Shown: positions 17,434-26,370, counted from the stretch's first letter. The stretch: DNA of 64,000 nucleotides from Pseudomonas sp. SID14000 (GCF_002165135.1 NZ_NFZQ01000006.1:1-64000), one strand, 5' to 3'. Made by a program: numbers and translations. Notes: a model not told the origin generated them from the sequence alone.

Positions 17434-18744
17434 TCAGAATTCCTGTTGATGGGTGTTGGGCTGCTTGCGGGGCGTGGGGGCGAAGCCGGGCTTGCCGTCG
17501 AGCACGTTGTGCGCACGCTCCAGGTCGATGTCCTTCTCCCAGCGGGCGATGGCCACTGTGGCCACGCAGTTGCCGATCAGGTTGGTCAGTGCCCGGCCGA
17601 TGCCCATGAACCAGTCCACCGCCAATACCAGTACCAGGCCAACCACCGGGATTGCCGGTACGGCGGTCAGGGTAGCGGCGAGAATCACCAGCGCCGAGCC
17701 TGGGATGCCGTGAGCGCCCTTGGAAGTCACCAGCGACACCAGCAGGATGGTCAACAAGTCGGTCATTGCCAGTGGCGTGCCGGTGGCGTTGGCAATAAAC
17801 ACGATGGCCAGGGTCAGGTAGATGGAGAAACCATCGAGATTGAACGAATAGCCAGTGGGGATTACCAGGCCGACGGTGGAACTGCCGATACCCAGGTGCT
17901 CCAGCTTGCGCATGATCTGTGGCAGTACGGCATCGGACGAGGCGGTGCCCAGCACGATGGTCAGCTCTTCCCGCAGGTACTTGATCAGCGGCAGCAGCTT
18001 CAGGCCCGACAGGCGCATGACCGTGCCCAGCACGATCAGTACGAAGCCGGCGCAGGTCAGGTAGAACAGCGCCACCAGCCCGCCCAGGTGTTGCAGCGAT
18101 GCCAGGCCGTACTTGCTGGTGGTGAAGGCGATGGCGCCAAACACACCGATGGGGGCCAGGCGCACGATCATGCCCATGATGCGGAAGATCACGTGGCTCA
18201 GTTCGTTGATCAGCCGCGAGATGCCGGCTGCGGAGTCGCCCACCAGGTTCAGCGCGCTGCCGAACAGTACCGAGAACAACAGCACCTGAAGGATGTTGTT
18301 ATCGGCGAAGGCACCGATCACCGAAGTGGGGATCAGGTCCATGAAGAACGCCGTGGCGCCGTGGATGTGCTGGCCGCGTTCGGCCAGGGCGCTGGCGTCG
18401 GCGCTGGACAGTTGGTCCAGGTGGATGTTTGCGCCGCTGCCGATGCCGCTGGTGAAGGCGAACACCAGGCCGATCACCAGCGCCAGGGTGGTCAGCACCT
18501 CGAAGTAGATCACCGACTTCAGGCCGATGCGCCCGACCTTCTTCAGGTCGCCGGCGCCCGAGATGCCGCTGACCACCACGCAGAACACGATCAGGCCGAT
18601 GAGCATCTTGATCAGCTTGATGAAGCCGTCGCCAAGGGGTTTGAGTTGCAGGGAGAGGTCGGGGAAGCTGAGACCGCAGGCGATGCCGAGGGCAAGGCCG
18701 AGCACGACTTGCAGGAAGATCGAACGCGAGCACCATTTGAGCAT
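17434..18744 (-). CDS. DctA-like dicarboxylate/amino acid:cation symporter
   Basis: A 436-residue carrier of the glutamate/dicarboxylate family (DAACS), inner membrane. It has the re-entrant-loop motif TASSDAVLPQIM near residue 265, then VIPTGYSFNLDGFSIYLT, and a C-terminal GRALTNLIGNCVAT that keeps the substrate-binding arginine and asparagine as in DctA. The conserved NLDGT reads NLDGF: a threonine that lines the substrate site is phenylalanine, so the substrate may not be a simple C4-dicarboxylate. The start is at MLKWCSRS; an upstream in-frame ATG would add 14 residues. The two GntR genes follow in the same direction. Confidence 0.88.
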   Translation of the reverse strand: MLKWCSRSIFLQVVLGLALGIACGLSFPDLSLQLKPLGDGFIKLIKMLIGLIVFCVVVSGISGAGDLKKVGRIGLKSVIYFEVLTTLALVIGLVFAFTSGIGSGANIHLDQLSSADASALAERGQHIHGATAFFMDLIPTSVIGAFADNNILQVLLFSVLFGSALNLVGDSAAGISRLINELSHVIFRIMGMIVRLAPIGVFGAIAFTTSKYGLASLQHLGGLVALFYLTCAGFVLIVLGTVMRLSGLKLLPLIKYLREELTIVLGTASSDAVLPQIMRKLEHLGIGSSTVGLVIPTGYSFNLDGFSIYLTLAIVFIANATGTPLAMTDLLTILLVSLVTSKGAHGIPGSALVILAATLTAVPAIPVVGLVLVLAVDWFMGIGRALTNLIGNCVATVAIARWEKDIDLERAHNVLDGKPGFAPTPRKQPNTHQQEF

Positions 18745-18814
18745 GGGAGGGATCTCTGATCGGTGTCCTTGCTTCGGTAGCCGCACGGGGCGAAAGAGCG
18801 CAGGACTTAATTAT

Positions 18815-18830
18815 TGTGGTCTTACCGGTT
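18815..18830. promoter_or_regulatory. PdhR/FadR-type operator, proximal
   Basis: The core GGTCTTACC (18818-18826; GGTAAGACC on the carrier's strand) matches the GGT-N3-ACC palindrome bound by PdhR, LldR and other FadR-type GntR proteins. It lies about 75 bp before the DctA-like start, next to an AT-rich stretch likely to include the -10 region. Confidence 0.6.
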
Positions 18831-18888
18831 TGTTCAGCGCGAAGCCATGAAAGCGCGAAAAATCCGACATTGCAAGGTTTTTTGGCCT

Positions 18889-18904
18889 TACCGGTCTGAC
18901 CAGT
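18889..18904. promoter_or_regulatory. PdhR/FadR-type operator, distal
   Basis: The core GGTCTGACC (18893-18901) repeats the proximal site's GGTCTxACC, with centres 75 bp apart (about seven helical turns). Two sites in phase suit looping or cooperative repression by a dimeric GntR regulator. Confidence 0.6.
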
Positions 18905-18965
18905 TGTGGGGCAATCCGGCCTGGCTGGCTCTAGTTCGGTGCATGTGGTTGGATCAGGTCGTGGT

Positions 18966-19001
18966 GCGGCCGTTCGCGGGTGAACCGCCGCTCCCACAGG
19001 G
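18966..19001 (-). repeat. single REP unit
   Basis: GTTCGCGGGTGAACC followed by GCCGCTCCCACAGGGG is one copy of the REP family, in the 506-bp gap between the DctA-like and aer genes. Confidence 0.65.
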
Positions 19002-19250
19002 GCTGCGCACATGAATCAGATCAGCCTTTGGCCTAGTGACCAGGGCATCGGTGCAATCAACTTGCCAAGCGCCATGATGACCTTGCTATTTTTTATAACT
19101 CCATGATTCGTAAGGTTTATTTGATTTATACGGATGAATTCGTAGAATCCGCGCCTGACTGGGTAGTCACTATGGGGGCGGTTGCGGGGTGTTCATCCTG
19201 ATAAACGCCTACAAGCAGACTCCCGGCATTTGAATGAATGGAGTCTCATA
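19002..19250. other. intergenic stretch upstream of aer
   Basis: An AT-rich stretch (about 19085-19145) that probably holds the aer promoter, but I cannot pick a convincing -35/-10 pair or flagellar sigma-28 site. No gene is visible. A ribosome binding site (GGAG) lies 8 nt before the aer GTG. Confidence 0.5.
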
Positions 19251-20816
19251 GTGCGTCTCAACCTTCCGGTCACCCCGGTCGAGCAACGTTTCCCCCCTGA
19301 TCAGCGGCTTATTTCCGCTACCGACACCGCCAGCCTGATCACCTACTGCAACCCCGAATTCGCCGCCATCAGCGGGTACAGCGAGGCCGAACTGATCGGC
19401 AGCCCGCATAACCTGGTGCGCCACCCGGACATGCCGGCAGCGGTGTACGAGCTGATGTGGCGCTACCTGAAGGCCGGCAAGAGCTGGATGGGTATCGTCA
19501 AGAACCGCTGCCGCAACGGCGACTACTACTGGGTCAATGCCTATGTCACGCCAATCCTCGAGGCCGGGCGGGTGGTTGGCTATGAGTCGGTGCGGGTCTG
19601 CCCCACGCGTGAGCAGGTGGCCCGCGCCGAGGCCCTGTATGCGCGCCTGCGCAATGGCCAGGCTGTGTTGTCGTGGCCAAGCCGGCTGACGTTGCTGGCG
19701 CAGGCCCTGGCCTTGCCGCTGGCGGGCGGGCTGCTGGCGCTGGGCGCCAACCAGCTGTGGCCAGGCGCGGTGGGTCAGGGGCTGACTGTGGGGTTGTTCC
19801 TGGCCTATGGCCTGTGGACGCGCGATGCCGTCGCGCGGCAGATACAGCAGGTTGTGAAGGGGGCCGTCGGCACTTTCGCCGACCCGATCGCTGCCTTGAC
19901 CTACAGCGACCTGCCCGGTGCCGCCGGGCAACTGGAACTGATGCTGATCAGTGAGGAGGCACGGCTTAAAACCGCGCTGACACGGTTGAGCGACCTCGCG
20001 GCGCAGATGGCCGTGGCCGCCCATGATGCCGGGCAGTTGTCGCGCAGTACCGAGGCGGCCTTGCTGGAGCAGCGCGCGGAAACCGACCTGAGCGCCACCG
20101 CCATGAACCAGATGGCAGCATCCATCGGCGAAGTAGCCAAGCATGTGCAGCTAACCGCCACCGAGGCCCACACCGCGCATCTGCTGGCCGAGCAGGGCAG
20201 CCAGGTCGCCGATGCCAGTGGCGCGGCGATTCGCACCCTTGCCGGTACCGTGGTCCAGATCAACCAGGCGGTCAGCCACCTGGCTGGTCAGACCGGTGCT
20301 ATTGCCGAGGCCACCGGGATGATCCGTGGCATTGCCGAGCAGACCAACCTGCTGGCCCTCAATGCGGCCATCGAGGCGGCCCGTGCGGGCGAGCAGGGCC
20401 GTGGCTTTGCCGTGGTCGCCGACGAGGTGCGGGCACTGGCCGACAAGACCCGGCAGTCGACCTTGCACATCCAGGCCATCATCGATGCCCTGCGCAGTGG
20501 CGCCGAGGAAGCCGTGGCAATCGCCAGTCAAGGCATCGACGGCGCCGAGCAGGGCGTTGCCCAGGTGCAGGAAGCCCGGCAGGCGCTGCATGGCATTCGT
20601 GACGCGGTGCAGCGCATCAGTGACATGAGCCAGCAGATGGCTACGGCATCGCAGCAGCAGTCGGCAGTGGCCGCAGACGTCTCACGGCAGATCAACGGCG
20701 TGGCCGGCATTGCCCAGCACAGCGCCCAAAGCGCCAACGTCGCCGCCTTGCGCGGCGCTGAACTGGAAAAGGTGTGCGCCGGATTGCGTGCCCTCGTGGA
20801 GCGCTTCAACCGCTAA
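19251..20816 (+). CDS. aer: Aer-type energy-taxis receptor (PAS + MCP)
   Basis: A 521-residue receptor. A PAS domain at about 15-115 ([39 protein letters not shown]) is of the FAD-binding Aer type. A hydrophobic anchor lies at about 145-185. The chemotaxis signalling domain has the tip [20 protein letters not shown]. There is no periplasmic sensor, so it monitors internal redox or energy state. GTG start after GGAG. A PAS-GGDEF-EAL gene begins 13 bp later. From memory this matches the P. putida Aer/PP2258 pair, where the second gene tunes c-di-GMP and motility. Confidence 0.9.
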   Translation: MRLNLPVTPVEQRFPPDQRLISATDTASLITYCNPEFAAISGYSEAELIGSPHNLVRHPDMPAAVYELMWRYLKAGKSWMGIVKNRCRNGDYYWVNAYVTPILEAGRVVGYESVRVCPTREQVARAEALYARLRNGQAVLSWPSRLTLLAQALALPLAGGLLALGANQLWPGAVGQGLTVGLFLAYGLWTRDAVARQIQQVVKGAVGTFADPIAALTYSDLPGAAGQLELMLISEEARLKTALTRLSDLAAQMAVAAHDAGQLSRSTEAALLEQRAETDLSATAMNQMAASIGEVAKHVQLTATEAHTAHLLAEQGSQVADASGAAIRTLAGTVVQINQAVSHLAGQTGAIAEATGMIRGIAEQTNLLALNAAIEAARAGEQGRGFAVVADEVRALADKTRQSTLHIQAIIDALRSGAEEAVAIASQGIDGAEQGVAQVQEARQALHGIRDAVQRISDMSQQMATASQQQSAVAADVSRQINGVAGIAQHSAQSANVAALRGAELEKVCAGLRALVERFNR

Positions 20817-20829
20817 GGCAGGATGCTTT

Positions 20830-22545
20830 ATGGATGACATCTATCGTGCGGCCGTGGATGCGGCCGCGATCTTTTCCGAAACCGACCTGCGTGGGACCAT
20901 CACCTACGTCAACCAGCAGTTCTGCAGCATCTCGGGCTACAGCCGCGAGGAGCTGCTGGGCGCCAACCACCGCATACTCAACTCAGGCTTGCACGAGCCG
21001 GAGTTCTTCGTTGGCATGTGGCGGGCGCTGGCCGCCGGCCGGGTATGGAAGGGCGAAATCTGCAACCGCGCCAAGGACGGCTCGCTGTACTGGGTCGACA
21101 GCACCATGGTGCCGCTGGTCGACCCGCTTACCGGCCAGGTGCGCAAGTACGTGTCGATCCGTTTCGACGTTACCGAGAAGCGCCAGCTGCTGCATGCCTT
21201 GCAATGGCGGGTGGGCCACGACGTACTCACCGGCCTGCCCAACCGCGCCTACTTGTCCGACCTGCTGAACCAGGCCCTGGCCTACTCGCGCCGTGAAGAC
21301 ATTCCGCTGGCGGTGTGCATGCTCGACCTGGATGGCTTCAAGGCGGTCAACGACGGCTACGGGCATGCCATTGGCGACCTGCTGCTGGTCGAGGTGGCGC
21401 AGCGGCTCAAGCACATCCTGCGCGGTGGTGACGCGGTGGCCCGGCTGTCTGGGGACGAATTCGTGCTGATCCTGCGCGACGTCGACGAAGACCGCCAGCT
21501 GCATGCGGCGTTGCGCCGGGTGCTGGGCGCACTGGCGGCGCCCTATGTGGTGCGCGAGCACCGCCTGTCGCTCAGCGCCAGTATCGGCGTGACCCTGTAC
21601 CCGCAGGATGACGAAGACGCCGACACCCTGGTGCGCCATGCCGACCAGGCCATGTACGTGGCCAAACAGCGTGGGCGTAACCGCTATCACCTGTTCGACG
21701 TGTCCCAGGAGCAGGAGCTCAAGGCTACCCACCAGACTGTGGCGCGGGTGCGCCGGGCCCTGCACGACGGCGAGCTGTGTCTGTATTACCAGCCCAAGGT
21801 CAACCTGCGCAGCGGCCAGGTGCTGGGTTTCGAAGGCTTGCTGCGCTGGCAGCGGCCAGGCCGCGGGCTGGTGCCGCCTGGTGATTTCCTGCCCTGGGTT
21901 GAACAGACCGACCTGATTGTGGAAATCGGCGAGTGGGTGCTCGACCAGGCGCTGAACCAGTTGCAGGCGTGGCAACGCCAGGGGCGGCCCTGGTCACTGA
22001 GCGTGAATATCGCCGCGCGGCATTTGCAGCGCGGTGACTTTGCCAAGCGCCTGCAGCAGTTGCTGGCGGCGTACCCGGAGGTGGACCCGGCGCGGCTGGA
22101 CCTGGAAATCGTCGAGTCGGTGGCCATCGACAATCTGCAGCATGTCAGCCGCTGCCTCGATGCCTGCCGCGCGCTGGGTGTGCGCTTCTCCCTGGACGAC
22201 TTCGGCACTGGCTATTCGTCGCTGAGCTACCTGAAGCGCTTGCCGACCCAGACGATCAAGATCGACCAGTCGTTCGTGCGCGACATCCTGCATGACCAGG
22301 ACGACCTGGCGCTGACCAGGGCGGTGATCGGCCTGGCGCGGGCGTTTGGCCGCGAGGTAATTGCCGAAGGGCTGGAGAGCGTCGAGCACGGTCGGGTGCT
22401 GATGGGCCTGGGCTGCGAGCTTGCGCAGGGCTACTGCATCGCCCGGCCTATGCAGGCCAGTGCGGTGGAAGCCTGGGCGCAGGCCTACCGGCAGCCGGTG
22501 CAATGGCGCGACCCGTCAGCGCGCGTCAGCGGGCCATCGGCTTGA
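20830..22545 (+). CDS. PAS-GGDEF-EAL cyclic-di-GMP turnover protein
   Basis: 571 residues, no membrane segment. PAS at about 8-115 (GTITYVNQQFCSISGYSREELLG). GGDEF at about 130-290 has active site SGDEF and, five residues upstream, an RxxD inhibitory site (RGGD). EAL at about 310-560 keeps the residues for catalysis: EGLLRW (for EALLRW), SVNIAARHL, EIVES, DDFGTGYSS, KIDQSF, AEGLES and QGYCIARP. Both synthesis and hydrolysis of c-di-GMP therefore look possible. It forms an operon with the preceding aer gene. The last 20 bp overlap the end of the convergent Lrp gene. Confidence 0.92.
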   Translation: MDDIYRAAVDAAAIFSETDLRGTITYVNQQFCSISGYSREELLGANHRILNSGLHEPEFFVGMWRALAAGRVWKGEICNRAKDGSLYWVDSTMVPLVDPLTGQVRKYVSIRFDVTEKRQLLHALQWRVGHDVLTGLPNRAYLSDLLNQALAYSRREDIPLAVCMLDLDGFKAVNDGYGHAIGDLLLVEVAQRLKHILRGGDAVARLSGDEFVLILRDVDEDRQLHAALRRVLGALAAPYVVREHRLSLSASIGVTLYPQDDEDADTLVRHADQAMYVAKQRGRNRYHLFDVSQEQELKATHQTVARVRRALHDGELCLYYQPKVNLRSGQVLGFEGLLRWQRPGRGLVPPGDFLPWVEQTDLIVEIGEWVLDQALNQLQAWQRQGRPWSLSVNIAARHLQRGDFAKRLQQLLAAYPEVDPARLDLEIVESVAIDNLQHVSRCLDACRALGVRFSLDDFGTGYSSLSYLKRLPTQTIKIDQSFVRDILHDQDDLALTRAVIGLARAFGREVIAEGLESVEHGRVLMGLGCELAQGYCIARPMQASAVEAWAQAYRQPVQWRDPSARVSGPSA

Positions 22546-23005
22546 CCTCGGCCAGCACCGGGTGCGCCACCAGCTTGTCGATGTGCAGGGAGTCGTCGTT
22601 CATCCAGCTTTCGCTGAGCAGCCGGTAGTGTTCCATGTCACGGCAGCGCAGGCGCAGGCTGTAGTCGAAGTGGCCGCTGATCAACTGGCATTCGTGTACT
22701 TCCGGGCAGTTGCGCAGGGTGGCTTCGAAGGCCTTTTGCGCGGCGCGCCCGCTTTGGTTGGACAGGGCGACCAGCACCAGCAGCGACACCCCGGGCGCCA
22801 CCTTCTGCAGGTCGATGATCGCCCCATAGCCGCGGATCACGCCGCGGCGCTCCAGCTTGCGTACACGCTCCAGGCACGGGCGCGGGGTGAGGTGGACGAG
22901 GCTGGAGAGTTTTTCGAAGGTGATGCGGCCGTCGTGGCGCAGGATGTCGATGATCGCTTCGTCGATGCGGTCGAGGGGGTGGGCGTTGGCGTCCTTGGTG
23001 TCCAT
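22526..23005 (-). CDS. Lrp/AsnC-family transcriptional regulator
   Basis: 159 residues. An N-terminal helix-turn-helix (about 12-60; LDRIDEAIIDILRHDGRITF, HLTPRPCLERVRKLE) is followed by an Lrp ligand-binding (RAM) domain (about 75-150; SGHFDYSLRLRCRD). Lrp-type proteins sense amino acids. It lies downstream of, and on the same strand as, an ornithine-cyclodeaminase-family gene, separated by a REP pair. That partnership is common, but co-transcription is not shown. The 3' end overlaps the GGDEF-EAL gene by 20 bp. Confidence 0.88.
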   Translation of the reverse strand: MDTKDANAHPLDRIDEAIIDILRHDGRITFEKLSSLVHLTPRPCLERVRKLERRGVIRGYGAIIDLQKVAPGVSLLVLVALSNQSGRAAQKAFEATLRNCPEVHECQLISGHFDYSLRLRCRDMEHYRLLSESWMNDDSLHIDKLVAHPVLAEVKPMAR

Positions 23006-23055
23006 GCGCTTGGGCTTCTTTCAGAAGAGGGCATGGGACAGGTTAGGCGGTAAAG

Positions 23056-23178
23056 GGGGCCGCTGCGCGGCCCTTTCGCGACACAAGGCCGCTCCCACAG
23101 GGATCGCGCACCCTTTAGGATGGCGGCGGACTTTTGTGGGAGCGGCCTTGTGTCGCGAAAGGGCTGCGCAGCAGCCCC
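23056..23178. repeat. REP pair (inverted)
   Basis: The left unit (GGGCCGCTGCGCGGCCC, then TTTCGCGACACAAGGCCGC) is mirrored on the right by GCGGCCTTGTGTCGCGAAA and GGGCTGCGCAGCAGCCC. Both units have their own hairpin tail. It lies between the Lrp and cyclodeaminase genes. Confidence 0.85.
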
Positions 23179-23186
23179 AAGGTCTA

Positions 23187-24251
23187 TCAGGCGCAGACCG
23201 AGTCAGCCTTGTTTACCGCCCGCAGCTCCACCATCCGCGGCTGCAACAACCCATACAAATCCTTCGGATCCTCCAGCACCGGCACCAGCCCGATGTCCGT
23301 GCCGATATCCAGCGCCTGCGCCGTATCCAGCACGTAGCGCAACGCCGAATAATCCTCCAGGGCAAACCCCACCGAGTCGAACAGCGTCACCTGTTCGGCG
23401 CTCTCACGCCCCTTGGCTTCCCCGGCAACCACTCGCCAGAACTCGGTCGCTGGCGAGTCCGCCGGCATCTGCTGGATCTCGCCTTCCACCCGACTCTGCG
23501 GCTCGTATTCGACGATCACCCGGGCCCGTTCGACAATCGCCCGGTGCAGCTCGGTCTTGCCTGGGCAGTCACCGCCCACGGCGTTCAGGTGCATGCCCGG
23601 CTCGATCATCTCCGGGGTGAGTATGGTGGCGCAGGCCTTGTCGGCGGTCACCGTGGTAACGATATCGGCACCGCGCACCGCTTCGGCCACGGAGCTGGCG
23701 ATGCTCAGCTTGAGGCCGGGGCGGTTGGCCAGGTTGGCGACCAGCTTGGCCGAGGCGGCCGGGTCGATGTCGAACAGGCGGATTTCATCGATGCCCAGCA
23801 GGGCATTGAAGGCGATGGCCTGGAATTCGCTCTGCGAGCCGTTGCCGATCAGCGCCATGCTGCGGCTGTCTTCGCGCGCCAGGTAGCGGGCGGCCAGGGC
23901 TGAGGTGGCCGCGGTGCGGATGGCGGTGGTCAGTGTCATTTCGCTGAGCAGCAGCGGTGCACCGGTATCGACACTGGCCAAGGCACCGAAGGCCATCACT
24001 GTGGGCAGGCCATGGCGCGTGTTTTTCGGGTGGCCGTTGACGTACTTGAAGGCGTAGCGGCTGGCGTCCGAGACCGGCATCAGCTCGATTACACCATCTG
24101 GCGAATGGTTGGCCACCCGGGCACATTTTTCGAAGGCGGGCCAGCGCAGGTAGTCCTGACGGATGTACTCGGCCATTTCCAGCAGGCACGTGGGCAGGCC
24201 TTTACGGTTGACCATGCGGGCCAGGTCTTGCACATCGATATAGCGGGTCAT
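23187..24251 (-). CDS. ornithine cyclodeaminase/mu-crystallin family enzyme
   Basis: A 354-residue NAD-dependent enzyme. The dinucleotide site is SMALIGNGSQSEFQAIAF, followed by the acidic ligand in EIRLFDIDP. An N-terminal lysine-bearing substrate segment (AFKYVNGHPKN) and DCPGKTELH are as in ornithine cyclodeaminases, which turn ornithine into proline and ammonia. Length and motifs fit the bacterial enzyme, but family members also act on other amino acids or imines. GGGAGA lies just before the ATG. The downstream Lrp gene may regulate it. Confidence 0.87.
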   Translation of the reverse strand: MTRYIDVQDLARMVNRKGLPTCLLEMAEYIRQDYLRWPAFEKCARVANHSPDGVIELMPVSDASRYAFKYVNGHPKNTRHGLPTVMAFGALASVDTGAPLLLSEMTLTTAIRTAATSALAARYLAREDSRSMALIGNGSQSEFQAIAFNALLGIDEIRLFDIDPAASAKLVANLANRPGLKLSIASSVAEAVRGADIVTTVTADKACATILTPEMIEPGMHLNAVGGDCPGKTELHRAIVERARVIVEYEPQSRVEGEIQQMPADSPATEFWRVVAGEAKGRESAEQVTLFDSVGFALEDYSALRYVLDTAQALDIGTDIGLVPVLEDPKDLYGLLQPRMVELRAVNKADSVCA

Positions 24252-24433
24252 GAGGGGTCTCCCTGCGGCGACGCTTCCAGAGTGGGCTCCGGTTTCATTG
24301 TGCGGCGGGTGGGGAGGTAAAGCTGGCTGTAATGGGCTGTGGCGGCAGCGGCTTTGGCTGATTTCGCTGCGCTGGCAGCCGAATCGGCTGTGGGTGCCTG
24401 TACCGCCCCTATCGCCGGCACAGGCCAAGGCAA

Positions 24434-26209
24434 TCATCGCTCACGCAACCGCTTGTACAGTGTGGTGCGGCTGATCCCCAACCCGCGCGCCACCGCCGAG
24501 AGGTTGCCGTTGGCTTGCGCCACCAGCAGGTGCAGGTCCGCCTCTTCGGTCGCGACCTGCACAGGTACCTGCGACTCGGCGAGAAAACCCGCAGGTAAGT
24601 GTTCCAGGCCGACAGGCCCATTGCCCGCCAAAGCCAGCGCCACCTGCAGTACGCTCACCAGTTCGCGCACATTGCCTGGCCAGGGGTGCTGATCGAGCAG
24701 GTCGATAATAGCCGCAGGCAGCCGTGCAGGCTGCCCGGGGTCACGGTAGCGGGCATGCACCTGCTCGATCAGTTGCCGGCGATCACCGCGCTCGCGCAAC
24801 GGCGGCAACACCACCGCCAGCCCGGCGATGCGGTAATAAAGGTCCTGGCGAAAGCGCCCGGCACGTACCTCTTCAGCCAGGTCGCGGTTGCTCGCCGATA
24901 CCACGCGGATATCAACCGCCACCGGTTCGCCGCTGCCCAGCGGCTGGATGCTGCGCGTCTGCAGCACGCGCAGCAGGCGGGCCTGGGTAAGCAACGGCAT
25001 GTCGCCGATTTCGTCGAGAAACAGGATGCCGTGGTGGGCCTTGCGGATCAGCCCCGGGTTGCCCTTTTGATGGGCGCCGGTGAACGCGCCCTTGTCGTAG
25101 CCGAACAGCTCCGACTCCACCAGCTCGGCCGGGATCGCCGCGCAGTTGACGGCGACCAGCGGCTGGCTGGCACGGCTGCTGGCCCGGTGCAGGGTGTCGA
25201 CGAATACTTCCTTGCCCACGCCGGTTTCCCCCTGCACCAGCACCGGAATGTCCTTTTCCAGCAGCAGGGCGGCCTGTGCCAGGGCCTTCTCCAGGCGCGG
25301 CTCAGCGCTGCTGGCAGCGGGGCGGGTGGGGACCTCTCGCGGCGGCTGCCATTGGCAATGAAAGCGGTTGCGCCCGGTGGCCTGCAAGGCGAAGGGCTGT
25401 TGCCGGGGATGGCTGAGCAGCTGTTGCAGGGGCAACTGGAACAGTTGCTCGATATTCTGCCGTAGCGGGTTGCTACCGAGCAGGCTATCGGCCCGGTGGT
25501 TGGCGGCCAGCACCTGACCTTGCTCATCGAACACCAGCAGGCCGGCCCATGGGCTGTCGAGGTTGTCGGAAGCGCTGTTGAAGATCAGTTGCGCGTGCTG
25601 GTCGGCATGCTCGGCGAGGATCAGGTGGTTCTCCAGGCTCTGGCCCATCATGCGCACCAGGCCTAGCGTCTGGCTGGCGGGCAGATAGCCGTCGCTGGCT
25701 ACGTCGAGCACCCCGACCAGTTGCCGCGTGGCGTCGAACAGCGGCGTCGCGGCGCTGGACATATAGCGGTTCTGGCGCAGGAAGTGTTCGTCCTGGCCAA
25801 CGTGGATCGCTTCGGCGCAGACCAGTGCGGTGCCAAGGGCATTGGTGCCGACACCGCGCTCGTGCCAGTGGGCTCCGGCGCTGAAACCGTGCTGCTGGCA
25901 TGGTTCGATGAAACGCCGCGAGCCCCAGCTGTCGAGCAGGCAGCCGCTGGCATCGGCCAGCATCACCAGGTAGCTGGCATTGCCCAGCAGGTGCGCATAT
26001 TGCGGCAGCACCGTTTCGCGGGTCAGGCGCAGCAGGGCCTGGCGTCGCTCCAGCAGGGCGCTCAGCTCGGTGCGGGTCAGGCAGTCGAAGTCCGGGGCGT
26101 GCTGGGGTTGCAGGCCGTGGTCGCGACAGCGGGCCCAGGAGGCCTGGATCAGTTGAGCATGGGTCGAAGCGGATGCGGCCATGGGCCTGTCCTGTGTGAT
26201 TGTTGTCAT
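24434..26209 (-). CDS. sigma-54-dependent activator (AcoR-like, GAF-AAA-Fis)
   Basis: 591 residues. The N-terminal sensor (about 70-210) has the AcoR-type segment WHERGVGTNALGTAL, with a PAS-like insert at 225-290. The AAA+ domain at about 315-540 has Walker A GETGVGKE, the sigma-54 contact loop GAFTGA near 375, Walker B GILFLDEIGDMP and the arginine finger region. The C-terminal Fis helix-turn-helix ends SAVARGLGISRTTLYKRL. It is divergent from the GlpSTPQUV-type importer, whose upstream region has a sigma-54 promoter and TGTTCA boxes, so it very likely activates that operon. The sensed molecule is unknown. Confidence 0.92.
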   Translation of the reverse strand: MTTITQDRPMAASASTHAQLIQASWARCRDHGLQPQHAPDFDCLTRTELSALLERRQALLRLTRETVLPQYAHLLGNASYLVMLADASGCLLDSWGSRRFIEPCQQHGFSAGAHWHERGVGTNALGTALVCAEAIHVGQDEHFLRQNRYMSSAATPLFDATRQLVGVLDVASDGYLPASQTLGLVRMMGQSLENHLILAEHADQHAQLIFNSASDNLDSPWAGLLVFDEQGQVLAANHRADSLLGSNPLRQNIEQLFQLPLQQLLSHPRQQPFALQATGRNRFHCQWQPPREVPTRPAASSAEPRLEKALAQAALLLEKDIPVLVQGETGVGKEVFVDTLHRASSRASQPLVAVNCAAIPAELVESELFGYDKGAFTGAHQKGNPGLIRKAHHGILFLDEIGDMPLLTQARLLRVLQTRSIQPLGSGEPVAVDIRVVSASNRDLAEEVRAGRFRQDLYYRIAGLAVVLPPLRERGDRRQLIEQVHARYRDPGQPARLPAAIIDLLDQHPWPGNVRELVSVLQVALALAGNGPVGLEHLPAGFLAESQVPVQVATEEADLHLLVAQANGNLSAVARGLGISRTTLYKRLRER

Positions 26210-26221
26210 GGGGCCGACCGA

Positions 26222-26299
26222 TGTTCAGTGTTGTGCACGGTTGTTCAATGTCAAACCGGCAAGTGTTCAGTTGTTCAGTGCTTGTGTTCACTTGTGAAC
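26222..26299. promoter_or_regulatory. TGTTCA box array, upstream activating sequence candidate
   Basis: TGTTCA occurs five times in one direction, starting at 26222, 26242, 26264, 26272 and 26285. The last copy joins an inverted half to give GTTCAC-TT-GTGAAC (26286-26299). The array lies 60-135 bp before the -24 element of the sigma-54 promoter, the usual distance for activator binding, and right next to the divergent activator gene. Confidence 0.65.
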
Positions 26300-26354
26300 C
26301 TGCAACCGGCCAGGGTTGCCGGCCAGGCCCCAGGCTAGAGGATCGCGGTACAAC

Positions 26355-26370
26355 TGGCACGAAACTGGCT
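26355..26370 (+). promoter_or_regulatory. sigma-54 promoter of the GlpSTPQUV-type operon
   Basis: TGGCACGAAACTGGCT has the invariant GG-N10-GC of -24/-12 promoters. The -24 half is perfect (TGGCACG) and the -12 half is TGGC where TTGC is usual. The first gene starts 37 bp downstream. Confidence 0.7.

Noticed and set aside
26222..26299. TGTTCA repeats as a CRISPR array or replication iterons
   Set aside because: The units are 6 bp with irregular spacing, there are no spacers of constant length, and no cas or replication gene is near. A sigma-54 promoter and its activator gene explain them better.
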